From Anisakis pegreffii (lineage: Eukaryota; Nematoda; Chromadorea; Rhabditida; Anisakidae), in NCBI GenBank assembly GCA_035041965.1, contig JAPYMA010001155.1, positions 124,001-188,000 on the forward strand: a stretch of DNA of 64,000 nucleotides, read 5' to 3'. A program made the translations under genes and the position numbers. Below, piece by piece: positions 24,183 through 35,729 of the stretch. The notes under the pieces are model-generated. The model was not told the origin of the DNA and made no database searches. It was given only the letters and a program-made list of their open reading frames with translations. Position 1 is the first letter of the stretch, and each line of letters starts with the position of its first letter.

Positions 24183-27100
24183 ATGGCCGTTTTGGGATTC
24201 CTTCGACGCTCGAAGAAACGTAAACATCGCTCCACGAAAATGCCACGCAGATTCGTCGAGCGATTTGGATGGACAGAATATCGCGTAATAACCCTACATG
24301 CGAGGCATTTGTCACACTTTAAGAGCAGATTCCCCCACTTCTCATCTCAGCGTTCATGTGAGCCGTTTATAAACAGTTCATTCCAATACCACATTCATCA
24401 TGGATTTCTCTGAGGACATTTGAATATTAAATTGATGTAGAGCAACTCATTGATGATATTTTGTTCCCAAATTCCCTCCAGTAATTGAAATCACTGCAAA
24501 ATTACTGAACGTGATCTTGCAATAATTTCAATTTATTTTGTACTTATGAAATCAAAAATTTATTCATTCACCTTATCATCTATTCATCATATATTCGTTA
24601 TGCAGAGTACCACGAGATTCCTCCTCTTCGCTAATCATTACTGTCCCGTTGATATGACTATCTGAAAAGTGTTTATTTGCAACCGGAGAATAACTATCGG
24701 TGAAAGGTCTCTACCGCATCTACTTTTTTGGTTATTCTTTAATGACAATCGCACACCATACAATACTTGAAACAATTCTAGTACATTTATGATGTACTCA
24801 AATGAATGCTATCCCGAATCGGGAGCAAATATTCGGATGCATTAGCTTCGGAAGATGGATCCTCTGAACACAATTTCCTGAGCGTTCTCCATACACTTCT
24901 TTCCTTAATGGCATATTTCCTATTAGGAAATAAAGTTGAGGGTTTTCAAAATTTTGCATCTTTCTAAAGGCACTGGTGTTCGATTTGCCATCCGGTTCCA
25001 ATGAAACGCGACCAATTCCATTTGCGGTGATGTGGATAATGTTTCATTCATCCATTGTGGATGGATATTGACAAGTTTTTTCTTAGCTCAAATTCATATT
25101 AAATAACCAATGCGACCAACTCAGTTATCTAGAGTGCATCTTCATCCAATATATAAAACAATTCAAAGATTCATTCATCAGGTCATAATATGCAGTCACA
25201 TTGTTCTGAGCGGTCCTCTGCACTTTAGCCTGGCCAATTTTTGCATGATATTCTACTACACTGCAAATGAATATGCTATAGCGTGATGTAACTCCAATCT
25301 AGACTAATTTTGAAATGCTCTATGGATGAACCGAAAACGAATATACATGTAGTTCATACACTAAGACGTTTAAATTATTCATTTACGGCAAACGCAAAAG
25401 AGATACGCTCTAAAATCTGAAAATGCGTTGGAACTTTGCTATTTTCTCACTTTTGTTTAAGTATAATATCGCTCTTCCATATTCAAGTTTTAAGTGCTGT
25501 AATTTCATGTAATAACCGCTTCGTTGGCTTAGTTCAACCGTGTGATCTGTTCATCTGTGGATATGCTCTTCTTCAAGCGAACATCGTTGAACGACGATAA
25601 GCTTCTGCAAAAAATCACCACAAAATTGGATAAAGATCAGTTGGCGTTCATTCGGAGACACTTCATACCCATTCTACTCGCCTATCATTATACTGGTTGC
25701 CATTTTACAACACCATTACGAGGTGTTCTCATGAAACCACTTTGCTGGATTGAACTCTTATTCGTGATGACAGTTGTTGGATTAGGTTGGTGCTGTTTTG
25801 ATTGTTTCTTTCAAATCTCTTTGGAGATCCTGAAACATCATAGTGCAGCGTTCGTTGATCGCTTTGAAATGCTGTTATAGCCGTGAATCGTTTGCATCAA
25901 TACACCGAGCAATTTGAGGTTTGATCTTCACCGGGGCGTTGACTCCCCTTGCACGTTGACTTCTTATAGCAGTACATAAAGCGATTCATAGGACAATCAT
26001 GTGCGCTACCAGTTGATAGGGAAACTTTTCGCGAAACTCAAAAAGGGTTCTTATTACCTCGGGATTTTCAGAACTGACAACAATGACATTCCGATTTTAC
26101 AGGTGGATATGGCGTGATGCATGTGGGATATTTCCTTTTAACAACACGAGAATCCCATCAATATTTGTCGTTGATATTGGTTGCGTTCACATCGGCCATT
26201 CAATCGCTATCATCATTTGTTAGTCTCATTCATTTTGTTTTCGTTAACAATTTTGATAGTCTTAATGAGAAAAATCATGAGAAAGAGAGTGTCGAGAAAG
26301 GCAACTGAAGGCTTGATTTAACTAATCCATCTCCCATGACCTACGTGAAATCAAATCGGGTAGCCTATATCAGCTTCAGCCGGAATGAACCAGACAAATT
26401 CATCTCCTGTTGAACTCAGCTTTCCACTTGTCACGTGACAGTGAAGCTGGACCAGTGGCCTTGGAACACTTGATTTCGTTTGCAAGCGACCGAAGTCGAT
26501 TGCAATTCAAAACATGCTTTGTCGGTGGCCACTGAAATAAACGTATGGTTTACGAATTTCCTGCGACACTCTTCATTATTATCATTAATATTAACTATTA
26601 CTATCATTCCAGTTGTTTGTGCCGTACTGGCAACATTCGAAACCTCTCGACAGACTGATCCAAGCCTATTATGATGCTCAACACTGTGCTGGAAGGGCAC
26701 GTGCCACTCGTTCGATTCGTATCGTTATCCTTTTAGGCGCATCGTATTTCCTAGCATTCACGACGATTTCCATCGTTTCGTTTACTCTTCGCGTGAACTG
26801 TATTCCATATAAAATGATAATGTTGGCGTTTTGGGTAGGCTCTTACGTGCTCATTCATTTTGGATATATTTTTAATGTGCGAATATTCAAGGAATGAAAT
26901 ATTTTTCGACGTTGTTTGGGTGGCACGAAGTGTGATGAGAATTTGGTCTTGTGAATTGCAGAACATGAATTTTTGATGCAGCACATAAACTCCATTTTCA
27001 CCAGAATATCACCTGCATTCAGTGGCATTCAGTCAGCCACAGCGGTTAACTATAGGCGAAAAGCAGATGCAAAAATTCAGCTTGAATGCTTAAAAGTTCA

Positions 27101-30049
27101 TATCGATTTGAGGGTAAAGAAGGTTGGCTACGCATCATCAGTGTATTCGTGGGACTTTATACGTGGCTATTTTGGATACTGAATCTGATGTTGTACGTAA
27201 ACGTAACAATTTGTTTGGAAAGTGAATTCGATTACTTCAATCGACAGCTTGAGAAGGTGATGAGGTTACCAATATGTGTGCTTTCTTGATGTGATTTCGT
27301 GTAGAATATTCTATTGCAAGGCCAGATGTGATTTTGTTCATAACATTCCTTTGCGTAATTTCAGTCACGAAATTTGATGAGGGAGTAATTATCAACTTAT
27401 GTTGTCACTTTGAATGATGAGGGAACAAATTCTTTCGAATTCTCCATGTTGAGTAGCATCCACTTGATTAGGTGTGCGTGTTAATGACTGCAGTTTGGCA
27501 GTATCAAAAATTGAAGTGCGATAATAGTGTTTGCATGCATTTTTCCCCTTGATAATAATATGGTGATCTTGGTGAATGTCAAGATGAATGGTAAGTTGCC
27601 TTTAGAATTGTGATAATCTACCTTCAGCTGAACGAGGTGGATCATGAAAAGTTATTCGAGACGTTCATGGAAATGTTCAAAACACATAGACGATTAGCGA
27701 ATGCGGTACGAGTGATGAATCAGATGTTTCAGGTGGAGACATTTTAGATCGGATGTCTTGTAATCCTTTGTTTATGTTCCTGATGATTCTGATTGCGATG
27801 GTTATTCTGATGATACTGGTGTCCGGAAGGGATTTTACAGTTAATTGAATGACATTATAATTGGAACAATTGTGAGGTTGAGGACAATTTTAGAATTCTA
27901 CGGAATCTTCATGAATGTCTCTTGTTTGCAATCTGACAATATAAGTAGATCCATTTTGGATGATATGGTCAAAAATTTCAGGTTTACGCTTTCTTAATGA
28001 TTGGAACGAATATACCCGGAATGGCATTTTCACTACTTTCGCTGGCAAGCTTGTCTCAGCATTCACTGATGTATTCGATCAGAGTAATAGCTGTGACTGG
28101 ATTCTACGTTATTCAACTTACCAGTTTAACTGTTGTACCGGCTATGATGCATGCAAAGGTCAACGTTCTGTGCAGATCGAATTCTTTTGCTCACAGCTTT
28201 ATCAACTCTCCCGTTCATCTACTGGCTGCCTTTGGCTATTCATTCATGTGCTGATACTAAGACGAGCTGCTTCATAAGTGATGCTCATTTCTGCAACAAG
28301 AAGACAGAATGTTCCTCTCAATAGTGGATGCGTTTAGCGGGACTAATGGAATGCACTCATGAGTCATAAGCAGTCTGCCTCCGGTTTAGCTATCGGAATT
28401 CCGAGTTAATTTTGCCAAAATCTATGGATGATTGAAAATTTGTGAAATGATCACCTCGATAGAATTTTTTTCAGATTATGCGCTCTGAACAAATCGTTTA
28501 CAATTGTGATCGTATCTGGTGCCCATACGATCAGAAGGTGACCATTTATGAATACTTTAAATGCAGTTTCATCTCGAGGTTTTCTCGTCTATTTCCGTTC
28601 AGTCCTAATGATGTAATAACTTGATTTCATTTTTACGTTCCGGTGAAGTGGATGGAAATCATTTGAAATGCAAATCATTCATGTGGTTTCAAGCATGTTT
28701 CAGATGACATTGGTGGGGATTTTCGGAGAAACAGTGATTCGGCGTCGTACAAAAACGGATTACCACTTCGATACTTTATTCGAACCGAACATAAAATCGA
28801 CTTGTCACTAATGTTCTTGAAAATGTCTCATTTCAGCTACACACATTGGCCCACTCGTTTCTGTCGCACATTCGTCAAGAAAACTTAGGCGTTTCGTTGT
28901 GGGGATTTGCCGTAGTAACGAAGCCTTTAATACTGACCGTAAGTGAAATTTTTTGCAACTGCTTTGAGCTGCGTTTCAAAGAATTATTTGGAACATTCCC
29001 TCAGAGTGCGTTCTGTCACTACTGAATCACTCAAATTACTCCGACAAACCTACCATGTCACAGGGTCATAATTAACTGGCCTCCTTTGGACCATCGGTAA
29101 AATTACCTGTTTCCGGAGGTGCCAAGAGGTAATGGAGGGGGTCGAGAGATTTTTATTTCGTGGAGTTGTTGTGTTGTGATAGAACGCCATTGTGATGATG
29201 TTTTTTAACTCGTCTGACAGGGTTTTCATTCGTTTCAACCGGATTTTCATTCTTTTCCTTGCTGCTATAATCACTCTCATAACGTTTATCACCAAAAGTA
29301 TACTCTTGTGCTAATTTCTCATTCATTTCACTCAACAGTCAAAGCCAAATTCTCATTCTATCAAATACACTCTCTAATTGATTATCAGATTGTTGAACAA
29401 TTGCTGCATTGTTGATTTTGGCTGTCAACACTCGTCAACGTATTCAGTAAATAGTATATGCTACTGAATGAGAAATCGATTCAAAATGTGAAGTGAAATG
29501 AGACGAAGTGAATGAGAAAAAGTCATGAAGATAACGGTATGCGCATGTGATAGCTATGAGAGTGAATACAACACGTCTGAAAAGAATGAGAATCCATCTG
29601 AATCAGTTTGAAGTGAGCGTGTTATAGACAACAGTCTTTCATGCAGTCATAATGGATTGCAATACTGACGTGAGGAACACAAAGTGCTAACGTAAGAGAA
29701 GGCCCATCATGAACGTGCTAATAAGATTGGACGTAACGGTCATCTGAACAAAACATATGCGATTTCCATATTCAATAACGTGGGGGAGTGAAGGAAAAGG
29801 GTAACGGCCCCCTGCCAGATCATCAAAAGGGATAATGAAGCACCCGAACGTGAGAACCACTGCTTTAAACGCTTCATACAATGTATAAAAGTATGCTTCG
29901 TTATTGGAAGTGATTTAATTTTAACCGTTGTAAGGTTGCAGACACTCTCACTGACGGTCACCTATCTTGCATTCATTTTACAAATGAGGTCGAAGTGTGG
30001 AACAGAACACTTTATTGGTAATTCAACGATACACGTCCATAACACATGA
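24183..30049 (+). CDS. Gustatory-receptor-like seven-helix receptor (egl-47/lite-1/gur-3 family)
   Basis: Nematode members of this family act as light, peroxide or CO2-related sensors, or as neuronal modulators such as EGL-47. Exons: 24183-24284, 25533-25785, 26103-26218, 26613-26834, 27113-27256, 27628-27732, 27982-28158, 28475-28537, 28837-28938, 29942-30049 (TGA), all in phase, 463 residues. Seven hydrophobic segments lie near residues 104-127, 140-161, 193-215, 238-266, 314-340, 346-368 and 420-442. The family's loop motif (HRRLANAVRVMNQM), the GVSLWGFAVVTKPLILT region and the terminal T-Y-x5-Q signature (TYLAFILQ, residues 435-442) are present. Start: ATG 34 bases after a likely trans-splice acceptor (ctcattcag, ending 24149). 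If exon 1 is wrong, Met at 25563 gives 419 residues. The acceptor at 27112 (tttgag) is weak. Linkage to the spectrin and basonuclin genes suggests egl-47, but the paralogue is not decided. Confidence 0.85.
29942..30049 (+). other. Last exon of the receptor with TYxxxxxQ signature
   Basis: The exon follows gttgcag at 29935-29941, about 1 kb after the previous exon, and is in phase 0 with it. It encodes TLSLTVTYLAFILQMRSK and a short tail ending at TGA 30047-30049. The T-Y-then-hydrophobic-then-Q pattern in the seventh helix is the hallmark of insect and nematode gustatory-type receptors, and it settles the family assignment. Confidence 0.85.
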
Positions 30050-30818
30050 AGATTGCAATTGCAAGAGGAAGAGTCACAACTAAGCTGCATACTGTCATAT
30101 TTCCTGAAATAATTTTTCTTTCTCTGTAATTTCTTTCGAAATAATTTCTGTAACCAGACGCTCTGTAATTTCTTTCTCGCGTAATAAGAATTGTCCATTT
30201 TAATTTATTGAATGTGAAAAATAGGCCATTTCGTTGACGTCTCGTCGTGAAATTTGATGCAATCGGCGATCTGTTTACGTCACTGATGCAGTCGCTATAT
30301 TTCCTCACCTCGCAATGAATTTGTTGACCGTCATTCGGCCCTCGTCTATCAGTTCTTGAGCATTCAGTCAAAGCATTTTTGCTTTGAACTTCTACATCTA
30401 TAAATCCACTAGCATGTCAGCGTTTCAGCTTACCGGCTTGTTATTAAGGCAAGAACTAATTTATGGAAAATTTCAGTTCTCTTCCTTATGCTGCTTTATA
30501 ATGCTAATGGAACCTGATCTTGTTTGGCTGTGCACTCGAGCAACTTGCAATTTTTTGAACGCAAACCTTAATTCGCACAGTCGATCGTTTGACACTGTTT
30601 TAATTTGTCATCTGAAGACTGAAAGTTGATTGCTGAATTCTTGGATCATCAGCGAGAAATCATCAACAGAAATCATCTGTGACCTTGATGAAAGTGAAGT
30701 TGTGTGAACGTTTCGGTTGTGATGGTCTTCCACATTGACAGTCGAAATGAGTGAAATGAATTCATGCAAGGAAGATTGATGTATGCAAGTGCTTGTAACT
30801 GGCTGTAAACGGCACGTC

Positions 30819-30824
30819 AATAAA
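30819..30824 (+). promoter_or_regulatory. Candidate polyadenylation signal for the receptor gene
   Basis: AATAAA about 770 bases after the receptor stop codon. It is the first clear hexamer I noticed, and nearer variants are possible. Confidence 0.3.
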
Positions 30825-32836
30825 TTATTCACCAATGTGACGAACGATTGCACTCGCAACCAAATTGTGCCTTGGTTCTGATCGTATTCATCAGAACTTT
30901 TCTCTGTCCACATTCCGGAATCATCATTTAGGTAACTTGATGAATATGGTATCGTTTATGATCAGTCGCATGGTTTGATCGTGGAAATTCCATTAATTTC
31001 GAGTTCTTGTTGAGCACTTATTTCGATCATGATGCAACGGGATTGCAGTTGTGATCATTAGTGAATTCATTCATTTTGCGTCTCAATCAACAAAATCTTA
31101 GCGTTTCACTTTAAGGATTTGCCATGCTTATGAAAATATCTTATTCTCGCGGTGGTTTGGAACTACATTTCGTTTTGCATTTTTCAAGAGACTCAATATG
31201 TCGAAGGCATGGCAGTGCGAATCTGGATAATTTTTGATCATTGACGACAGTCCTGAACGCGTTTATCTGAATGTACCAATTGGAACACGCTGAAGAAAGA
31301 GAGTGATTTAAGCTCCACTAAATACGCAGTGAATGTAACGATATTTCAGGAGCATTTGACTCAGACTACTATCATGTTAAAATAGCTGTTTTGATAATAA
31401 TGCATAGTTTGATCAACATAGAGCACCAAATGATTAACAAATCATTGCAATGATCACTTGAGAGCAATTTCAAGAAAACACGTTATCTGTTGCTACCAGC
31501 AGATGACTGCAAGTTAACTGATGCTTTTCAGACGATTTGGCGTTCACTTTTCAAATGAAAAGCGATTGCAATTTTACAATCAAACGCAAGCACAAGGAGT
31601 CGTTGGATGATCCAGATTTCATAAGGACATAGCTGTGCCTTATTATGGAACTTGTGTAATGATACTAATATAAAACCGTTAGGGTTACCGCTTTTATAGC
31701 CTTTCATCATCTGAATGGAGTAACAAACAGTAATAATGTAAACGAGGTTGCATAATGAATAATGAATTTATTATTCCTGCAGAACTATGCAAAACTTATT
31801 CAGAAATTATCACTTATAATTTGATAAAAAACTTCTCTGATTCGCAGCTAACGTTCCTCATATCATTCACACAGTTTCTATACCTGAACATTCTTGTCAC
31901 ACATGGCCCTTAACTGTATTATTATTTTTTGTCATTATTATCTTCAATTTTTTTTCTGTTATTATCATTATTAATTTGTTATTACTTTTTGCTTTTTCAA
32001 CCAACCCGCATGATGTCAGTGCGCTCCGCCTTTTAAAATTGCTCACTACTATAACATACACCTCTTTTATTGCGTTACATCAAGTCTTTCACCTTTTCAT
32101 TTCCTTTGCTCAATTAACTAAAGCGCCGCAGTATCGCCATTATCACTGGAACGAAGCTGCTGCATACGTCAAAGTACTCTAACAGGTTAGAATAATTTTC
32201 TAAAATTTTGAGTTGTTGCTTCGCATCAATCCGATTTCAAGACTTATATTCTGTTGAAAAAGTGCCATCAAAATGGTCGAGAAGCTGTGATTGTAAGAGA
32301 TTCTTCCAATTCCCTGCTGCCAACAAATTGATCGAAAATCGGAATCTTCCGGTGGCTGTGCATCAAAAAGCACCGTTATCTGTTTGTGTCTTATTGAATG
32401 GTACTCCACTAACACGGTGAAGCATGATGCTGTATGTAGATATGTTACCTTGGATGTGTCGATCTCATCTATTTGGGCACGATCCAGTTCAATCCAACAG
32501 CCTTTAAGTAGACTTTAAACTAATAGTAAGCAAAATCCATTACTGTTGAGGGAGTCAGCCAGCAACTGACAAACTTCCTAAGGAGAAAAAAAGCAGTTAT
32601 GCGCATGATGAAACCGAAATGATTGTATAACGTTGATATTGTTGAGTGTGTTAAGCTATCGAATCCTTAGTCAAGCCGAATTTGTTCACGCCGGTCAAGC
32701 TTTGAAAATGTCAACAACATTTTCAGACCACTATGCTTCAACAAATGTTTCATGCTTGTAAAAGTTGCGAAGGTTGAATATGTGTGCTAATGATGAATTA
32801 CAGTATAAGTGATTTGAGGAGAGGTCTGATAACTTA

Positions 32837-32839
32837 CAG
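32837..32839 (+). promoter_or_regulatory. Likely spliced-leader acceptor of the glycine-rich gene
   Basis: The acceptor ataacttacag ends at 32839, five bases before the ATG at 32845, with no upstream exon. This spacing is typical of trans-spliced nematode messages and supports the chosen start. Confidence 0.55.
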
Positions 32840-32844
32840 GTGAA

Positions 32845-33495
32845 ATGAGGACAACAACGCATTTGTTATTGTGCACGATCGGAGCGATTTGCATCGTGCA
32901 TATTGATGCGAACTGGATGAACGGCCTGCTAGGAGGTAACGGAATGAGTCCTGGAAACGGATGGTTGAGAAACTTGATCAATCCAAATCATCATCACGGA
33001 GGTGGAGGAGGCTGGAATCCTGGCGGTGGTGGTCATGGAGGTGGGGGTCAAGGAGGTGGAGGTCATGGGGGTTTGGGAGGTCAGGGTGGTCAAGGAAGAG
33101 GATGGGGAGGCCGCGGTGGTCAAGGAGGAGGATGGAGAGGTCAGGGTGGTCAAGGAGGAGGATGGGGAGGGCAGGGTGGTCAAGGAGGAGGACGGGGAGG
33201 TCAGGGTGGTCAAGGAGGAGGATGGAGAGGTCAGGGTGGTCGAGGAGGAGGATGGGGAGGTCAGGGTAGTCAAGGAGGAGGACGGGGAGGTCAAGGTGGT
33301 CAAGGAGGGGGATGGGGAGGTCAGGGTAGTCAAGGAGGAGGACGGGGAGGTCAGGGTGGTCAAGGAGGGGGATGGGGAGGTCAGGGTGGTCAAGGAGGAG
33401 GACGGGGAGGTCAGGGTAGTCAAGGAGGAGGATGGGGAGGCAATGGAGGTAATAGTGGTGTGGGTATAGTAGCACCACCTGGACCAACAAAATAA
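32845..33495 (+). CDS. Secreted glycine-rich repeat protein, single exon
   Basis: 216 residues. It starts with a signal peptide (LLLCTIGAICIVHIDA, cleavage expected near residue 22), then a short unique part with WMNGLLGGNG and NPNHHHGGGGG. After that come about twelve copies of a ten-residue unit, roughly GGQGGQGGGW, in which the tenth residue is W or R and the Q/S content varies; the end is GIVAPPGPTK. The repeat is 30 bp at DNA level. Such proteins in nematodes are secreted structural or surface components (cuticle, eggshell, gland) and some glycine-rich peptides are antimicrobial; nothing here decides between these. A second glycine-rich secreted gene lies 1.2 kb downstream on the same strand. 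Its poly-A hexamer overlaps the stop codon, and another lies at 33593. Confidence 0.8.
   Translation: MRTTTHLLLCTIGAICIVHIDANWMNGLLGGNGMSPGNGWLRNLINPNHHHGGGGGWNPGGGGHGGGGQGGGGHGGLGGQGGQGRGWGGRGGQGGGWRGQGGQGGGWGGQGGQGGGRGGQGGQGGGWRGQGGRGGGWGGQGSQGGGRGGQGGQGGGWGGQGSQGGGRGGQGGQGGGWGGQGGQGGGRGGQGSQGGGWGGNGGNSGVGIVAPPGPTK
33079..33440 (+). repeat. 30-bp tandem array encoding ten-residue glycine-rich units, 60-bp higher-order repeat
   Basis: The unit is close to ggtcagggtggtcaaggagg plus ten bases, and about twelve copies occur. In the second half, units alternate between a gatggg (Trp) and a gacggg (Arg) form, giving a 60-bp dimer repeat. That implies unequal exchange in two-unit steps. The unit length is a multiple of three, so all six frames stay open, which explains long false ORFs on the opposite strand. 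Confidence 0.9.
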
Positions 33496-33592
33496 AATTC
33501 CATTCAAGAGAATTATGTGCCTAAGTGATGATCTGACTGATTAATTGATGATGAATTATGTGCATAAAAACTAATTGCTTAACTATATCGCT

Positions 33593-33598
33593 AATAAA
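33593..33598 (+). promoter_or_regulatory. Polyadenylation signal of the glycine-rich repeat gene
   Basis: AATAAA about 100 bases after the stop codon at 33493-33495, a normal distance for a short nematode 3' UTR. An additional AATAAA at 33491-33496 overlaps the stop and is too close to be used. Confidence 0.55.
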
Positions 33599-33599
33599 A

Positions 33600-34690
33600 C
33601 TCCCATTGAAGAGAATTTTTTTAAAATTTGCAAACGTTTCTATTTGGTAAATCGTCCGCACATTTTGAACGCGAACTTCTTTATGGTGTGATACAAATCA
33701 TACGACTTCCTCGTATCTTTGTCATTCAATCATTTGAATGATATCAGGTGTTGCAACACGGAAATGTTGTGAGTACCGCTTCTAGAATCCATTTGACCCA
33801 GAATCACTTATTTAGTGCACTGATTTCGTTAGCTGTGCGGAACGGAGAACGTTAAGGAAAGAAGAATGTGACATTGATGGCAACAGAAAGCAGTTAATTA
33901 TAAACTCGTAATTAAATGTAATCGCTGATTGATTATGTGAATAAACTGATTGAAAAAATATTTACATGAAATTGATAGTATTGTTACGATTGAATTGATG
34001 TTACGACTGAATTTCTTTTAGAATTCAAATTTCAATTTTCCTATCTGACCTAACTGTTCATAGCAAAATTGTTTGATACGTATTTGACTTTGCTTTATTG
34101 ACGCTCGTCTGTTTGGTTCACTGCTCAAATGAGGCAGTTGTTAGCAGAGGAGATCTCTCCAATATAAGGTGAGTGAATGAAATTAAGGCATCAAAAACGA
34201 TCGGTCACATTCAGTGTCTCAAGCAAAAACTCGTTATTAGCTTCGGATGGGCGGTGTTGAATTCGATAACTCCTATAAGCCACTGAAATCAGTACACTCG
34301 AACAACTGGTGTCTGATGAAACCGTTCTAAAATTCCATCTGTATTGTGAATAAATAAATGAGCTCACGAGTTTGAATTTTAGTTACTGCACACAGCAGTT
34401 GATGAATCCACCAGATTTTGGATATTTTTTTGCGCTTTCCTATGAGTAATATGAGTGTACCATTTCGATTAATACCTTGTGTCATTACTGACCAAGCTAT
34501 GCTCGAAATTTCATCCAAATCCCGAAGGATTCCGTATCGTTGCTGATTATTTTTTCGATTTCTATTTCTACATGTTATGCAGGGATAGCAACTGTAAATA
34601 AAAAGTTGAGTTTAGCCTGTTGACAAAGTTTTCTTAGTTTTCGATAGGTTTCATTTCATAAAATTTATGCCAAACCATTCAGCGTTTCAG
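33600..34690. other. Spacer between the two glycine-rich genes
   Basis: AT-rich, no supported exon. It ends with two consecutive acceptors (ccattcag and cgtttcag) before the next gene. Confidence 0.6.
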
Positions 34691-34705
34691 TGTGCGATAT
34701 TGAAG

Positions 34706-35197
34706 ATGTCGACCTTGCTAAAGACAGTTGCATTATTGGTTATCTCAATAACCTTAACGGAATGCGATCCGATTAGCGAAGATGGCTGTGAAAAAGACTT
34801 GGCTGATCGTCGAGCTCATGAAGTTTTTCGGTCTCTTAAAATTACAAGAGCATTGCACGATGGTTTCGTGAGACATCGTGAGGTAGGCGGGAGAAGAATC
34901 GGGGAAAAGGGAACAGGAGAACCCGTTAGTGCTGATGAAGCATCAATAGTTGGAGAAGGTGGTGAGACTGGTCAGAGAGCAAAACGCGAAAAAGCACCGT
35001 ACCATGGTGGGTCGTCAGGTGGACACGGTGGCTCTTTCAACTCAGGGTCCTCAAAACCCGACTACAACCCGCCAAATAATGGTGGTTGGTCGATAGGAGG
35101 ACACGGTAGCTCCTTCTACCCAGGTTCCTCAAAACCCGATTACCATCCGTCATCAAGACCCGATTCTCATCCCCACGGGGGACATCATGGAAGATAG
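34706..35197 (+). CDS. Secreted Gly/Ser/Pro/His-rich protein with a dibasic-rich pro-region
   Basis: 163 residues from the ATG at 34706, chosen because it directly precedes the hydrophobic signal (LLKTVALLVISITL) and lies 15 bases after a probable trans-splice acceptor (cgtttcag, ending 34690). The in-frame ATG at 34667 lies before that acceptor. After the signal come a charged region of about 85 residues, a basic cleavage-like site (QRAKR), then a mature-looking tail with two copies of a GGHG-S-F-x-GSSKPDY unit and a HPHGGHHGR end. This layout suggests a precursor processed to a Gly/His-rich secreted product, possibly structural or antimicrobial. No named family is recognised. Its stop is followed by AATAAA at 35724. 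Confidence 0.65.
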   Translation: MSTLLKTVALLVISITLTECDPISEDGCEKDLADRRAHEVFRSLKITRALHDGFVRHREVGGRRIGEKGTGEPVSADEASIVGEGGETGQRAKREKAPYHGGSSGGHGGSFNSGSSKPDYNPPNNGGWSIGGHGSSFYPGSSKPDYHPSSRPDSHPHGGHHGR

Positions 35198-35723
35198 ACT
35201 GAACACATTAACGCTTATCTTTCTAAGTAAACATTATTACGTTGGTAAGTTCAATTTAAGTGATTTAATTTGCTTACTGTTGTAATAATTGCATGCATTT
35301 GAGGTTTCAGAAGGCAATTCATATCAAGGAAATATTAGTGAATTTCAGATAAGAGAAGAAATTTGGCTTAAACGTTGCACGGAACTCAGAAGAAATCTTC
35401 AACCATCTTCAGTTGTTGTGAATGTGAAATATTTACCAACTATACCATGATATAATATGATTAATGTTGATGTTTTGTAAAATGGATGGTTATCCTATCG
35501 GAGTTCTGTAAAAAAGTTGAATTTGCTCATTTTACTGCCTTTCGATAGCGAATAGCAAAATGAATCGAAAGAAAAATTTTCTATAAAATGCCGGACAAAG
35601 CAATGTTGTTTGTGATTTGTAACAGTAGACAAGCTAATGTTCCTGTTCTAGACTGTACTCGAGAATACTTATTCAAAGGACTCTTCTCTTGTTCTGTATA
35701 TTGTAACATTGTGAATACATATG

Positions 35724-35729
35724 AATAAA
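35724..35729 (+). promoter_or_regulatory. Candidate polyadenylation signal
   Basis: AATAAA 527 bases downstream of the 34706-35197 gene stop codon. It is the clearest hexamer in that stretch. Confidence 0.35.

Larger units (their letters stand above)
30050..32839. other. Intergenic, no gene seen
   Basis: Receptor 3' UTR and AT-rich spacer. Open frames are short and lack splice context on both strands. Confidence 0.6.

Noticed and set aside
26967..27112. Open frame before the fourth-helix exon (NSIFTRISPAFSGIQSATA) as receptor coding sequence
   Set aside because: It is in a different phase from the helix-4 frame and no intron fits between them. Taken as intron, though an unusual acceptor is then required.
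28705..28790. Open segment after catgtttcag (MTLVGIFGETVIRRRTK) as a receptor exon
   Set aside because: It has a good acceptor but no donor nearby. The exons at 28475 and 28837 join in phase directly and give the expected family sequence.
29206..29320. Hydrophobic frame after ctgacag (IFILFLAAIITLITFITK) as the receptor's last exon
   Set aside because: Phase does not match the preceding exon. The exon at 29942 is in phase and carries the family's TYxxxxxQ signature.
32929..33507. Long antisense ORF (192 aa, Ser/Thr/Pro-rich) and other long frames over the glycine-rich gene
   Set aside because: They exist only because the 30-bp repeat keeps every frame open. They have no signal peptide or conserved ends, while the + strand frame has a signal peptide, a leader acceptor and a poly-A signal.
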